In this document: one piece after another, positions 8,509-16,502 of the stretch
Position numbering within the stretch: the stretch's first letter is position 1
Layout: every line of letters starts with the position of its first letter
Assembly (NCBI GenBank): GCA_041397825.1
Contig: JAWKVX010000002.1
Coordinates: forward strand, 372,001 to 436,000
Length of the DNA: 64,000 bases
Source of the DNA: JANNSX01 sp041397825
Lineage (GTDB): Bacteria > Pseudomonadota > Alphaproteobacteria > Rhizobiales > Hyphomicrobiaceae
Direction of reading: 5' to 3'
The notes under the pieces: generated by a model
The model's input: the letters and a program-made list of their open reading frames with translations, nothing else
Told to the model about the DNA's origin: nothing
Database searches by the model: none
Position numbers and translations under genes: made by a program

Positions 8509-8574
8509 GGGGCTCGGATAGCAGGTCGTCGTGATGTCTGAGGCTTAATCTATATTTTCCAGCATGTTACCGCA

Positions 8575-9177
8575 CTAGCGAAGATCCAGGACAAGCTCGG
8601 ACGGACCACCCTCGGCATTGATTGTCCAGCCTGCGACCGGGAGGTCGAAGGGACAGGAGGAGACGACGGCGATGAGGTCCATCTCCGCCCGCACCTCGAC
8701 ATAGGCGCCAGCGGGGACGGGATTGGGTGGCGACGTGAGCTTGCCATCCGGCCCGATCACCGTGTTGGTGAAGAAATTCACCGGTTGCGGGATGACGGGG
8801 ATCTGATGGCCCAGCCGCCGCATGGCCGTCTCCAGATTGTCGGCGCAACTCGCGTGCGGCCCCTCGTGACCGAAGAACTCGTAGCGGAACTGGTCACAGG
8901 CCGCGATCATCATGTCGTGAACGCCGGCTGCACCGTCATCGACGATCGTCAGCATCGGCCTGCGAAAGCGTGAGATCAGCGTGTCGCCCTGCCGGGGCTT
9001 TACCGAGAAGGTCGTGACCCAGGAATGCGTCGGCGACAGCCATTCGCCGATGTTCTGAGCGTTGAAGGCAAAGAAGTCCGCCGCCTGGCGCCCCTTCGGC
9101 GTCGTAATTCGGAGGCGGGCACCCTTCGGTACCGCAACGGCACGGCCCTCCGCAGCAGGTACGACGACTCGGTTCAT
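8575..9177 (-). CDS. DUF1989 (urea carboxylase-associated) family protein
   Basis: A 200-residue protein beginning MNRVVVPAAEGRAVAVPKG, with GRQAADFFAFNA, the conserved cysteine in HASCADNLE, and VNFFTNTVIGPDGKL. This is the DUF1989 fold. Relatives encoded beside urea carboxylase act as carboxyguanidine deiminase subunits in guanidine breakdown, while others have unknown roles. Here it stands alone with no urea carboxylase, allophanate hydrolase or partner subunit nearby, so guanidine metabolism is not supported. GGAGAG precedes the ATG. Divergent from the next gene. Confidence 0.85.
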   Translation of the reverse strand: MNRVVVPAAEGRAVAVPKGARLRITTPKGRQAADFFAFNAQNIGEWLSPTHSWVTTFSVKPRQGDTLISRFRRPMLTIVDDGAAGVHDMMIAACDQFRYEFFGHEGPHASCADNLETAMRRLGHQIPVIPQPVNFFTNTVIGPDGKLTSPPNPVPAGAYVEVRAEMDLIAVVSSCPFDLPVAGWTINAEGGPSELVLDLR

Positions 9178-9256
9178 GACGCTCTCCGATGTTGGGCAGC
9201 CCGCGCTTAACGGTCGGACCCTGCCGAGCTTGCCAAGCTCGCAGGGCTCGACCTAG

Positions 9257-9847
9257 ATGCACAAGATCCAGGACCGCAAAACCGCCATGCCGCACACGAG
9301 CGACACCCAGATTCGCGATCACTTCCTCTATTGGCAATGCCGGCTCCGGCAGATCGCGACCCGGTCGGCCGACGGTCGGCCCTCGCCGGGCATGCGACCG
9401 CGTGTTCTCGAACGCTCGGGCGCGCTCGTCAGTGAGGCGTTGACCGTCCTGATCGTGCCGCTCGAGCCCAAGGAGAGCACCGCCTATTTCCGTTTCAACG
9501 TGCAGCGATCCAATGATCCGCGCGCTGTCTTCGACAAGGGCCTGCAGTATCTGCAAAGCACCTATTTCCAGAAACCCGAGTTGTTCAGCGACGAACTGAC
9601 GGCGCTCTTTGGAGTACGGTCGAAGCTCGCGGATCGAATGCTGTCGCTCAAGACCTGTCTCCTCGAGTTCGACGAGCTGTCGCAAAATTTCAAGATGCTG
9701 GCCAAGGTTCGCCGGCTGAAGCCACGTGAGGCGGCCTTCCAGGCCACGCTCTGGCACAACCGTACCTTCAACCCCGCCATTCCCAACGATGCTATCGTCT
9801 TGGGATTGAAGCCGGATTGGAGCTCCGCGCAGGCCCATCCGGAATAG
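9257..9847 (+). CDS. conserved hypothetical protein
   Basis: A 196-residue soluble protein that I do not recognise. It has no signal peptide or membrane segment and is rich in Arg and Leu (IRDHFLYWQCRLRQIATR near the N terminus, then LTVLIVPLEPKESTAYFRFN and LSLKTCLLEFDELSQNFKML). The frame stays in phase with ordinary amino-acid composition, which argues for a real gene. A second start at 9287 (MPHTSDTQIRD) is possible; the first has AGGG ten bases upstream. Divergent from the DUF1989 gene. A perfect DnaA box directly follows its stop. Confidence 0.65.
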   Translation: MHKIQDRKTAMPHTSDTQIRDHFLYWQCRLRQIATRSADGRPSPGMRPRVLERSGALVSEALTVLIVPLEPKESTAYFRFNVQRSNDPRAVFDKGLQYLQSTYFQKPELFSDELTALFGVRSKLADRMLSLKTCLLEFDELSQNFKMLAKVRRLKPREAAFQATLWHNRTFNPAIPNDAIVLGLKPDWSSAQAHPE

Positions 9848-9856
9848 TTATCCACA
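9848..9856 (+). other. single perfect DnaA box
   Basis: TTATCCACA, the strict DnaA consensus, starts at the base after the preceding stop codon. I saw no second box nearby, so this is a lone site and not evidence of an origin. Confidence 0.45.
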
Positions 9857-10097
9857 GGACCCATAGTTCTGCCGCATCGCAGGGTGAAGCTTGACCGACT
9901 TCGAGGTTAAGCTGCGGACGCACCCGCCAAGATGCCGAAGTGATTTCACGCGGGTCGCCATAAAGATCAGACGTGAATTTTCCTGATTGCGATGTGCCGG
10001 ACCACGAAAGCCGGCGTCGCCATTTGTTCGCCAAAGCCGGCCATATGCCAATTGCGCAACGGCTCGCAAGGCACGGTCGGATATGAGGAGACCTGTC

Positions 10098-10304
10098 GTG
10101 AGTTCAGAGACCTATGTCACGTTCGATGTCCCTCCGACGTCCGAGATCCTCGAGAAGGGGCTCGACGAGCAGCGGGCGCTCTATCGCGCACTGACCCGGT
10201 CAATCGACGACATGACGCATCGGGGCGAGGAGCCGCCGGAGCATTGGCAAACGCTGCAGCTTGCCTTGCGCGAGCACTTTATCGCCTTGTCTCAGGGTCG
10301 ATAG
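10098..10304 (+). CDS. small hypothetical protein (68 aa)
   Basis: A short charged protein, SSETYVTFDVPPTSEILEKG at its start and EHFIALSQGR at its end. The GTG start at 10098 is chosen because GAGGAG lies seven bases upstream; longer frames starting upstream would bury that site. It has no signal peptide or membrane segment and is probably mostly helical after residue 14. Function unknown. The 250 bases before it hold no gene that I can see, only the DnaA box. Confidence 0.55.
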   Translation: MSSETYVTFDVPPTSEILEKGLDEQRALYRALTRSIDDMTHRGEEPPEHWQTLQLALREHFIALSQGR

Positions 10305-10340
10305 ACACTTGGACCGGCGGCTGTGCCCCTCAGAGCCCGC

Positions 10341-11153
10341 TCAGGCAGCGGGCAGGGCCTTCTGCGGCCGAGGCCGCTCGCGCCACATCAGCAGGCGATT
10401 GACGCCGATGGCGGTGGCAATTGCCGCGGCATAGGCGAGAACGGGTCCGGCCACCGCCAACAGCAGCGCCACGACGGCGAAGAAGGCGCCAAGCGACAGG
10501 GTGCCGAGGAGATGGCCACGCACCGCCACGAACGCCTCGGCGGGGCCGCCTGCCCGATGGGCCGTGACGATGATCACGGATGCGATAATCGGCAAGGTCG
10601 TCAGTAGCCCGGCCACACGTGGGCCGATGGCCTCTGCGGTCATGGTGATGACGAGCACCAGCGTCGTCGCGACGACAATTCGGAGCGGCAGCTCCCAGCT
10701 CTTGGTGGCTTGCGAAGCGGCGCTGGCCCGCCCACGTCCTCCGACAAGTCCGAGCGCGAGGAGCACGACCAGCCCGGACAGCGCGACGGCTTCCGGCAGA
10801 TTGACGGACAATCCCGAGAGCAATGCAGTGAGCGTCATGTGCGCGACGAAGCCCGTCGCAACGCCACCAGGCCACCCGAGTCTGGCGGCCGACAGCCGAT
10901 AGCCACAGGCGAAGCCGGCGATCGAGATGAGGCTCAGCAGCATGGCGATTGCCGCATCGCTCGCGAAGGCGACGCCGTGCTCGGCGGCAAGGAAAATCGA
11001 CACGGGACCGGCCGTCAGCGGCAGGCCGGTGACGACGCCGCCGGCGCGCGTGCCGAAACGGCGGGCGACGAGCGTGGCGATCGTCACGACCAGCGGCGTC
11101 AGGGTGAGCTTGAGGATGAGGAGCACGCTAGGATTTCCGGCGGCGGGATGCAT
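10341..11153 (-). CDS. polytopic membrane protein with internal duplication
   Basis: A 270-residue, very hydrophobic protein with about eight to nine transmembrane segments. Two halves resemble each other: GTRAGGVVTGLPLTAGPVSI (residues 34-53) matches GPRVAGLLTTLPIIASVIIV (177-196), each followed by a short polar turn (AAEHG, AHRAGG). Such repeats with a Gly-Leu-Pro re-entrant-like motif are common in transporters, but no family can be named. The ATG lacks a clear ribosome binding site; a GTG at 11126 is an alternative. Same strand as the cyclase gene but 25 bases downstream of it. Confidence 0.75.
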   Translation of the reverse strand: MHPAAGNPSVLLILKLTLTPLVVTIATLVARRFGTRAGGVVTGLPLTAGPVSIFLAAEHGVAFASDAAIAMLLSLISIAGFACGYRLSAARLGWPGGVATGFVAHMTLTALLSGLSVNLPEAVALSGLVVLLALGLVGGRGRASAASQATKSWELPLRIVVATTLVLVITMTAEAIGPRVAGLLTTLPIIASVIIVTAHRAGGPAEAFVAVRGHLLGTLSLGAFFAVVALLLAVAGPVLAYAAAIATAIGVNRLLMWRERPRPQKALPAA

Positions 11154-11177
11154 CTATGGCAGTACTTGGCGCAACTT

Positions 11178-12356
11178 TCAAAGGCTAGATACGACCGTCG
11201 GCGCGGCCGGTATGCCGTCACGCAATGCATAGACGTGCTGGTTTCTGGCAAAGCCGGGAAGCTCGAAGTCGCCGAGTGGCTCGAATGCCGCCGGATGGTG
11301 GCCGGCGACCGTTGCGGAAGCCAATACGCTGCGCCCGGTGACCGCCGTCAGCTTTTCGAGCCGGGCCGACAGATTGACCGCCGGTCCGATGCAGGTGAAG
11401 TCCAGCCGGTCCCCGCTGCCGATATTGCCGTACAGGATCTCCCCGAAATGCAAGGCGATGCCGAACCCGAGCTCTGGCAGGTCGGCGGCGAGTTGAGACC
11501 GGGCCGTCGTCGCGGCGCTTGCGGCACTGGCGCAAGCGGCATATGCCGGCCTATCCGACCCGGTCGGGAAGATCGCCAGCAGTCCGTCGCCGATATATTT
11601 CAGCACCTCGCCGCCGTTGGCGGTGATCGCTGGGACCTGGGCATCGAAGAACCGATTGAGCAGCGTGACGAAATCGGGCGGCGCCATGCGATCCGCGAGC
11701 TGGGTCGAGTTTCGGATATCCGTCATCCATATGACCGCCTCGATGCGCTCGGCATCGCCTCGCAGGATTTTCCCGGCCAGCACCTTGGCTCCGGCCTGTC
11801 TGCCGACATAGGTCGACAGCAGATTCGTGGCGACGCGACGCAGTGCCCAGATCTCGGCGATCCGGGTCAAAGGGACGATCACCGCCTCGAGGCCGGAAAT
11901 GTCATCCTCCGAGAATCCGCCTGGAGCCATCGTCGAGAAGGTCGCGACATGCACCTCGCCGGAGCCGAACAGGAGCGGCAAAGCGATGTAGTCCGTAATC
12001 CCCTCGCTCGCTAACTCGTCTAGCACCGGGAAGTCGCGGGGCGCCGACGCTTCTCCGAGCCGACGACGCACGACGGTCCTGCTGACGACGACCGCGGCGA
12101 CCGGGCTGGCGCGATAGGTCTCGCTGTCATCGAAGCCGACGGGGGCCTCGGCGACCTTGACGCCGGTATCCGACCGCCAGGTGAAGCTTCGGCCCATCAC
12201 CATCGGATGCAGCGTTTTCACGAACACGGCGGCCCGCTCGATCGGAACTTCGCAAGCGACCAGTCGCTCACACAATTCGCGGAGCACGTCCTGTGGTGAC
12301 GGAGCCGAGCGTGCGCCATCGATGAGCCAGACTTCGACGGCATGGGACTTTGTCAT
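11178..12356 (-). CDS. class III adenylate/guanylate cyclase
   Basis: A 392-residue soluble protein making cAMP or possibly cGMP from the nucleoside triphosphate. Residues 1 to about 175 form an N-terminal sensor-like region, possibly GAF-like. The catalytic domain follows from about 205, with metal-binding Asp213 in MTDIRNST and Asp257 in KYIGDGLLAIFP, then DFTCIGPAVNLSARLE near the C terminus. The frame is open further upstream into the aminotransferase gene, but the ATG at 12356 lies 17 bases after that gene's stop and fits. The ligand of the N-terminal part is unknown. Likely co-transcribed with the aminotransferase. Confidence 0.9.
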   Translation of the reverse strand: MTKSHAVEVWLIDGARSAPSPQDVLRELCERLVACEVPIERAAVFVKTLHPMVMGRSFTWRSDTGVKVAEAPVGFDDSETYRASPVAAVVVSRTVVRRRLGEASAPRDFPVLDELASEGITDYIALPLLFGSGEVHVATFSTMAPGGFSEDDISGLEAVIVPLTRIAEIWALRRVATNLLSTYVGRQAGAKVLAGKILRGDAERIEAVIWMTDIRNSTQLADRMAPPDFVTLLNRFFDAQVPAITANGGEVLKYIGDGLLAIFPTGSDRPAYAACASAASAATTARSQLAADLPELGFGIALHFGEILYGNIGSGDRLDFTCIGPAVNLSARLEKLTAVTGRSVLASATVAGHHPAAFEPLGDFELPGFARNQHVYALRDGIPAAPTVVSSL

Positions 12357-12373
12357 AAGAGCCCCGCTCAGGG

Positions 12374-13750
12374 TCAATCCACTTTCGGCAGCTCCGCATG
12401 CACCTCGTCGAGGACCTCCTCGATGGTGTCGAACATCCAGTCCTGCTCGGCGGCGGTCATGATGAAGGGCGGCGAGATCACCACGGTCGGCCCCGTCGGC
12501 CTGATGATGAGTCCTTTGGACATGGCCTTCTCGACGATGCGCTCGCCGACCGAGACCTTGCTGTCGAAATGCGTCTTGGTCGTCTTGTCGGCGACGATCT
12601 CGAGACCACCCATCAGGCCGACGCCACGCGCCTCGCCGACGAGGGGCGAGTTGCCGAGCTTGCGAAGCCGCTCGCCGAAGCGAGGGGTGAGACCGCGAAT
12701 GTTCTCGAGCAGACCGCCCGGCTCGGTGATCCGCTCGATGGCGGCGAGCGCCACGGCGGCACCGACCGGATGACCGGCTGTCGTGAATCCGTGCACGAAC
12801 TCGCCGAAGCCGCGTGCGGCCTTGTCGAGGCGCTCGGCGATCGCGGGCGAAAGCAGGACGGCGCCGAGCGGGAAGTAGCCGGAGGTCAGAACTTTGGACG
12901 CGACCATGATATCGGGCTTGATGTCGAGCGTCTCGGAGCCCCACAGATTGCCGGTCCGTCCGAAGCCGGTGATGATCTCATCGGCGATCAGCGGAATGCC
13001 ATGCGCCTTCAAGACCCTCTGTATCGCCGGGAAGTAGCCTTTCGGCGGAACGATGACACCGCCCGCCCCCATCACCGGCTCGGCGAGGAAACCTGCGATC
13101 GTGTCCGGTCCCTCGCTCTGGATCTGCGCTTCGAGGCTCCGGGCGAGCCGCGCCGTGAACGCTTCCTCGCTCTCACCGGGGTCGGCAAAGCGCCAGTGGT
13201 GCGGGCAGTCGGCATATCGGACATCCGGGTGCGGCGGGCCGAACACCGAGGTCCAGTCCTTGGCCGTCAAACTCGTCGCCATGACGGTGGCGCCATGATA
13301 GGCGCCATTGCGTACGATTATCTTGCGGCGCTGGGGCGCGGCTTCACCATGCGCGATCATCCAGAGCAGCTTGACGACGGACTCGTTCGCCTCCGAGCCC
13401 GAGTTCGTGAAGAACACCTTGTCGATCGGCACCGGTGCGATCTGTTTCAGCGTTTCGGCAAGCTCGACCGACGGCGTCGTGTTCCGCGCGAAGATCGCGT
13501 GATAGGCCGGGAGCTCGCGGAACTGGCGCACGGCCGCCTCGACGAGGCGCTTGTCGTTGTAGCCAAGTGCGATGTTCCAGGTGCCGGAGTTGCCTTCGAA
13601 ATACTTTCGGCCATGAACGTCGTAAACATAGGCACCCTCGCCGCGCGAGATGATCGTTGGCCCGTGCTTGTCGAGGGCGCCGTAGTCGGTGAAATGGTGG
13701 AAGAAGCTCTGAAGCTCGCGCGCTTCCCAGGAGTTGGGGGCGATGTCCAT
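12374..13750 (-). CDS. class III (omega) aminotransferase
   Basis: A 458-residue PLP-dependent transaminase. Visible features are VFFTNSGSEANESVVKL (PLP phosphate binding), NGAYHGATV, LIADEIITGFGRTG (Asp contacting the PLP ring) and the Schiff-base lysine in VASKVLTSGYFPLGA. The sequence is of the omega-amino acid:pyruvate, putrescine or beta-alanine transaminase type; the exact amine cannot be read from sequence. The start at 13750 (MDIAPNSWEAREL) has GGAG six bases upstream; a 22-codon extension has no support. The cyclase gene follows at once, an unusual pairing. Confidence 0.92.
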   Translation of the reverse strand: MDIAPNSWEARELQSFFHHFTDYGALDKHGPTIISRGEGAYVYDVHGRKYFEGNSGTWNIALGYNDKRLVEAAVRQFRELPAYHAIFARNTTPSVELAETLKQIAPVPIDKVFFTNSGSEANESVVKLLWMIAHGEAAPQRRKIIVRNGAYHGATVMATSLTAKDWTSVFGPPHPDVRYADCPHHWRFADPGESEEAFTARLARSLEAQIQSEGPDTIAGFLAEPVMGAGGVIVPPKGYFPAIQRVLKAHGIPLIADEIITGFGRTGNLWGSETLDIKPDIMVASKVLTSGYFPLGAVLLSPAIAERLDKAARGFGEFVHGFTTAGHPVGAAVALAAIERITEPGGLLENIRGLTPRFGERLRKLGNSPLVGEARGVGLMGGLEIVADKTTKTHFDSKVSVGERIVEKAMSKGLIIRPTGPTVVISPPFIMTAAEQDWMFDTIEEVLDEVHAELPKVD

Positions 13751-13952
13751 GGAGGTCTCCGTCCGAAAGGCCGCTGATGGCACTATCGGCGCCGATCGGG
13801 CCTGAGGCAAGCGCATCTAAAGCAGGTCAGATGTCCTCCGGGCCTTTCTATTGACCTTGGTCGTCAATCCGGTTTCCACATATGCGCTCGAGCCCTATGA
13901 TGGGTAAAAGGCGGCACGCCGTCTCAGCGGAGTTGGCTAGGTTAGAGCCGCC

Positions 13953-15245
13953 ATGATCGACATCGCCAAACGCGTCCACGACCACACCTGGAAGATCGAT
14001 CCGATCGTCCGGTCGGTGCTCGACACCGATTTCTACAAGCTGCTCATGGCGCAGACGATCTTCCGTCATCACCCGAGGGTCGACGTCACCTTCGCGCTCA
14101 AGAACCGGACCACCTCGGTCAGGCTGGCGGACATCGTCGACATCGGGGAGCTGCGCGAGCAGCTCGATCACGTCCGGCTTCTGTCGTTGTCGCGCGGCGA
14201 GGCTACCTGGCTTCGCGGCAACAGTTTCTACGGCAAGCTGCAGATGTTCGCGCCCGAATTCATCTCCTGGCTCGAGGGGTTCAAGTTCCCGCCCTATCAC
14301 CTCGAACGCCGCGACGGTCAGTACCGGCTCATCTTCGAGGGGAGCTGGGTCGAGACGACGATGTGGGAGATCCCGGCATTGGCCATTCTCTCCGAGCTTC
14401 GGTCCCGCGCCATCCTCAAGGGCATGGGCAAGTTCGAGCTGCAAGTTCTCTACGCCCGCGCCATGACCCGGATATGGGACAAGGTACAGCGACTGAAGGA
14501 ACTTCCGGCAGTTCGCATTGCCGATTTCGGCACCCGCCGGCGGCACGGCTTCCTCTGGCAGGACTGGTGCGTGCAGGCGCTGATCGAAGGGCTGGGTGAC
14601 CGCTTTTCCGGCACCTCGAACTGCCTCATCGCCATGCGCCGCGAGGTCGAGGCCGTCGGCACCAACGCGCACGAGCTACCGATGGTCTATGCCGCGCTGG
14701 CCAAGAGCGACAAGGAACTCGCAAAGGCACCCTATCAGGTGTTGGCCGACTGGCAGGAGGACTATGACGGCAACTTGCTGATCATTCTGCCCGACACCTT
14801 CGGGACGACTGAGTTCCTTAAGCACGCACCGGATTGGGTTGCCGGCTGGACCGGCATGCGCATCGATTCAGGCGATCCCGTAGCGAGAGGCGAGGAAGCG
14901 ATCGCCTGGTGGAAGGTCCAGGGCGAGAATCCCGAGGACAAGCTCTTGATCTTCTCCGACGGGCTCGACACCGACGTCATCGAGACGCTCTATCAGCGTT
15001 TCCACGGCCGCGTCCGGCTCGCTTTCGGCTGGGGCACGCTGCTGACGAACGACTTCCGGGGTCTGGCACCCGGTCGTGGCACCGATCCGATCTCCCTCGT
15101 CTGCAAAGTCGTCTCCGCCAACGACCGGCCGGCGGTCAAGCTTTCCGATAATCCCAACAAGGCCATCGGGCCCGACGACGAGGTCGAGCGCTACCGTCGT
15201 GTGTTCAAGGCCACGGGGATGCGGGCGCTACCGGTGACGGTCTGA
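13953..15245 (+). CDS. pncB: nicotinate phosphoribosyltransferase
   Basis: A 430-residue enzyme of the NAD salvage pathway joining nicotinate and PRPP with ATP hydrolysis. It shows the N-terminal LDTDFYKLLMAQTI signature, FGTRRRHGFLWQDW around the catalytic region, GTSNCLIAMR, and GMRIDSGDPVARGEEAI with LIFSDGLDTD in the PRPP-binding barrel. Length is standard. Divergent from the aminotransferase; the 202 bases between hold TTGACC near 13851 but no convincing partner box. Confidence 0.96.
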   Translation: MIDIAKRVHDHTWKIDPIVRSVLDTDFYKLLMAQTIFRHHPRVDVTFALKNRTTSVRLADIVDIGELREQLDHVRLLSLSRGEATWLRGNSFYGKLQMFAPEFISWLEGFKFPPYHLERRDGQYRLIFEGSWVETTMWEIPALAILSELRSRAILKGMGKFELQVLYARAMTRIWDKVQRLKELPAVRIADFGTRRRHGFLWQDWCVQALIEGLGDRFSGTSNCLIAMRREVEAVGTNAHELPMVYAALAKSDKELAKAPYQVLADWQEDYDGNLLIILPDTFGTTEFLKHAPDWVAGWTGMRIDSGDPVARGEEAIAWWKVQGENPEDKLLIFSDGLDTDVIETLYQRFHGRVRLAFGWGTLLTNDFRGLAPGRGTDPISLVCKVVSANDRPAVKLSDNPNKAIGPDDEVERYRRVFKATGMRALPVTV

Positions 15246-15265
15246 GAGCCGGGCTCGGATCGATC

Positions 15266-16237
15266 TCAAGCCCGCGGGTGGGCCGCGTCGTAGATCTCGA
15301 GCAGGCGATCGCGATCGACCTCGGTGTAGGTCTGCGTCGTCGACAAGGAGGCGTGCCCCAGAAGTTCCTGGATCTGTCTCAGATCGGCGCCGGCGCTCAG
15401 CAGATGCGTGGCAAAGGAATGGCGAAGCGCATGCGGCGTCGCCGTCTCGGGCAGGCCGAGCTGCAGGCGGAGACGCTCGATCAGCAGCTGGATGATGCGG
15501 GGACTGAGAGGCCCACCCTTGGCGCCGAGAAACAGCGGCCCGCCGGCGTCGAGCGGATAGGGGCAGAGCTCCAGATAGCGCCGGATCGCCTCGATGGTCA
15601 CCGGTAGCACCGGCACCAGCCGCTCCTTGCCACCTTTGCCTTGGATGATGAGGATATCGCGTCCGTCGACGGGGGCCTCCTTGCGCTTCAGCCCCAACGC
15701 CTCCGAAATGCGCAGGCCCGAGCCGTAGAGCAGCAGCATAACAGCGGCATCGCGCGCTTTGATCCAGTCCTCTGCCGCTTGCGGGTCGCCTCCGACCACC
15801 GCGAGCGCCTTCTCCACCGTCAGCGGCTTCGGGATCGCATGCGGCACGCGCGGCAAGGCAACCGCCATGACGGCGCGATTCTGAGCCAGCTCATGGCTGT
15901 CGAGGTGGCGGAAGAACATGCGGATCGCCGACATCTGCCGGGCGAGCGAGCGCGGCGCCGTGCCGAGGCGGCGACGGCTCGACATGAAGGTGCGGAAGAC
16001 CTTGGGCTCGAGCGTCGCCATGTCGGCGAGGCAGGGTTGATGACCGAGCTGGACCTCGAGACTCGCCAGAAACTGGCGAACATCGCGGGCATAGGCCTCG
16101 AGCGTCTTCTCGGCGAGGCCACGCTCTCCCGAAAGGTGTGTGAGCCAACTGCGGACGGCATCGTCCAGGTCACCACCGAGCGGTAGCTCATCGGTGCCGG
16201 AGCCGAATTGCATCTGTTGCAGCGCGTGTACCGCCAT
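15266..16237 (-). CDS. xerC: tyrosine recombinase XerC
   Basis: A 323-residue tyrosine recombinase that with XerD resolves chromosome dimers at dif. The catalytic set is complete: Arg176 (GLRISEALGL), Lys201 (GKGGKERLVP), His269 and Arg272 (HALRHSFATHLL), His295 (LLGHASLST) and nucleophile Tyr304 (TQTYTEVD). The start at 16237 (MAVHALQQMQFGSG) is preferred to 16270 because GGGGAGG lies exactly six bases before it. Its usual neighbours fsa and priA are here too, but an insertion of about 3 kb separates them. This is a housekeeping recombinase, not an integrase of the island. Confidence 0.93.
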   Translation of the reverse strand: MAVHALQQMQFGSGTDELPLGGDLDDAVRSWLTHLSGERGLAEKTLEAYARDVRQFLASLEVQLGHQPCLADMATLEPKVFRTFMSSRRRLGTAPRSLARQMSAIRMFFRHLDSHELAQNRAVMAVALPRVPHAIPKPLTVEKALAVVGGDPQAAEDWIKARDAAVMLLLYGSGLRISEALGLKRKEAPVDGRDILIIQGKGGKERLVPVLPVTIEAIRRYLELCPYPLDAGGPLFLGAKGGPLSPRIIQLLIERLRLQLGLPETATPHALRHSFATHLLSAGADLRQIQELLGHASLSTTQTYTEVDRDRLLEIYDAAHPRA

Positions 16238-16502
16238 CGCCGGCCTCCCCGCCGCGCGTGTGTTCGTCATATGTTCGTTTTGGGGAGTGTCGGCGGGGAA
16301 GGTTAATGAAGGGTAAACGGGTGGAGGAAAACGGGGGGATGACGATGCGCTGTCGGGTTTTCCAACGGTGCATGTCTCGTATTGGCCCGAACCGAAATTA
16401 CAGACTCACTTTGCGAACTTGTCGAGCGCCCGCTCAATCGAAAACACAATCTTACTCTCCGACACTCGATTGTCTGCAATCCGCGTGTCGAGGGTGATGA
16501 GC

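Noticed and set aside
9848..10097. Possible replication origin near the DnaA box
   Set aside because: Only one box, no AT-rich unwinding region, no dnaA, hemE, parAB or similar neighbours.
15266..16237. Phage or island integrase
   Set aside because: The tyrosine recombinase has XerC features and the expected chromosomal neighbours (fsa, priA).
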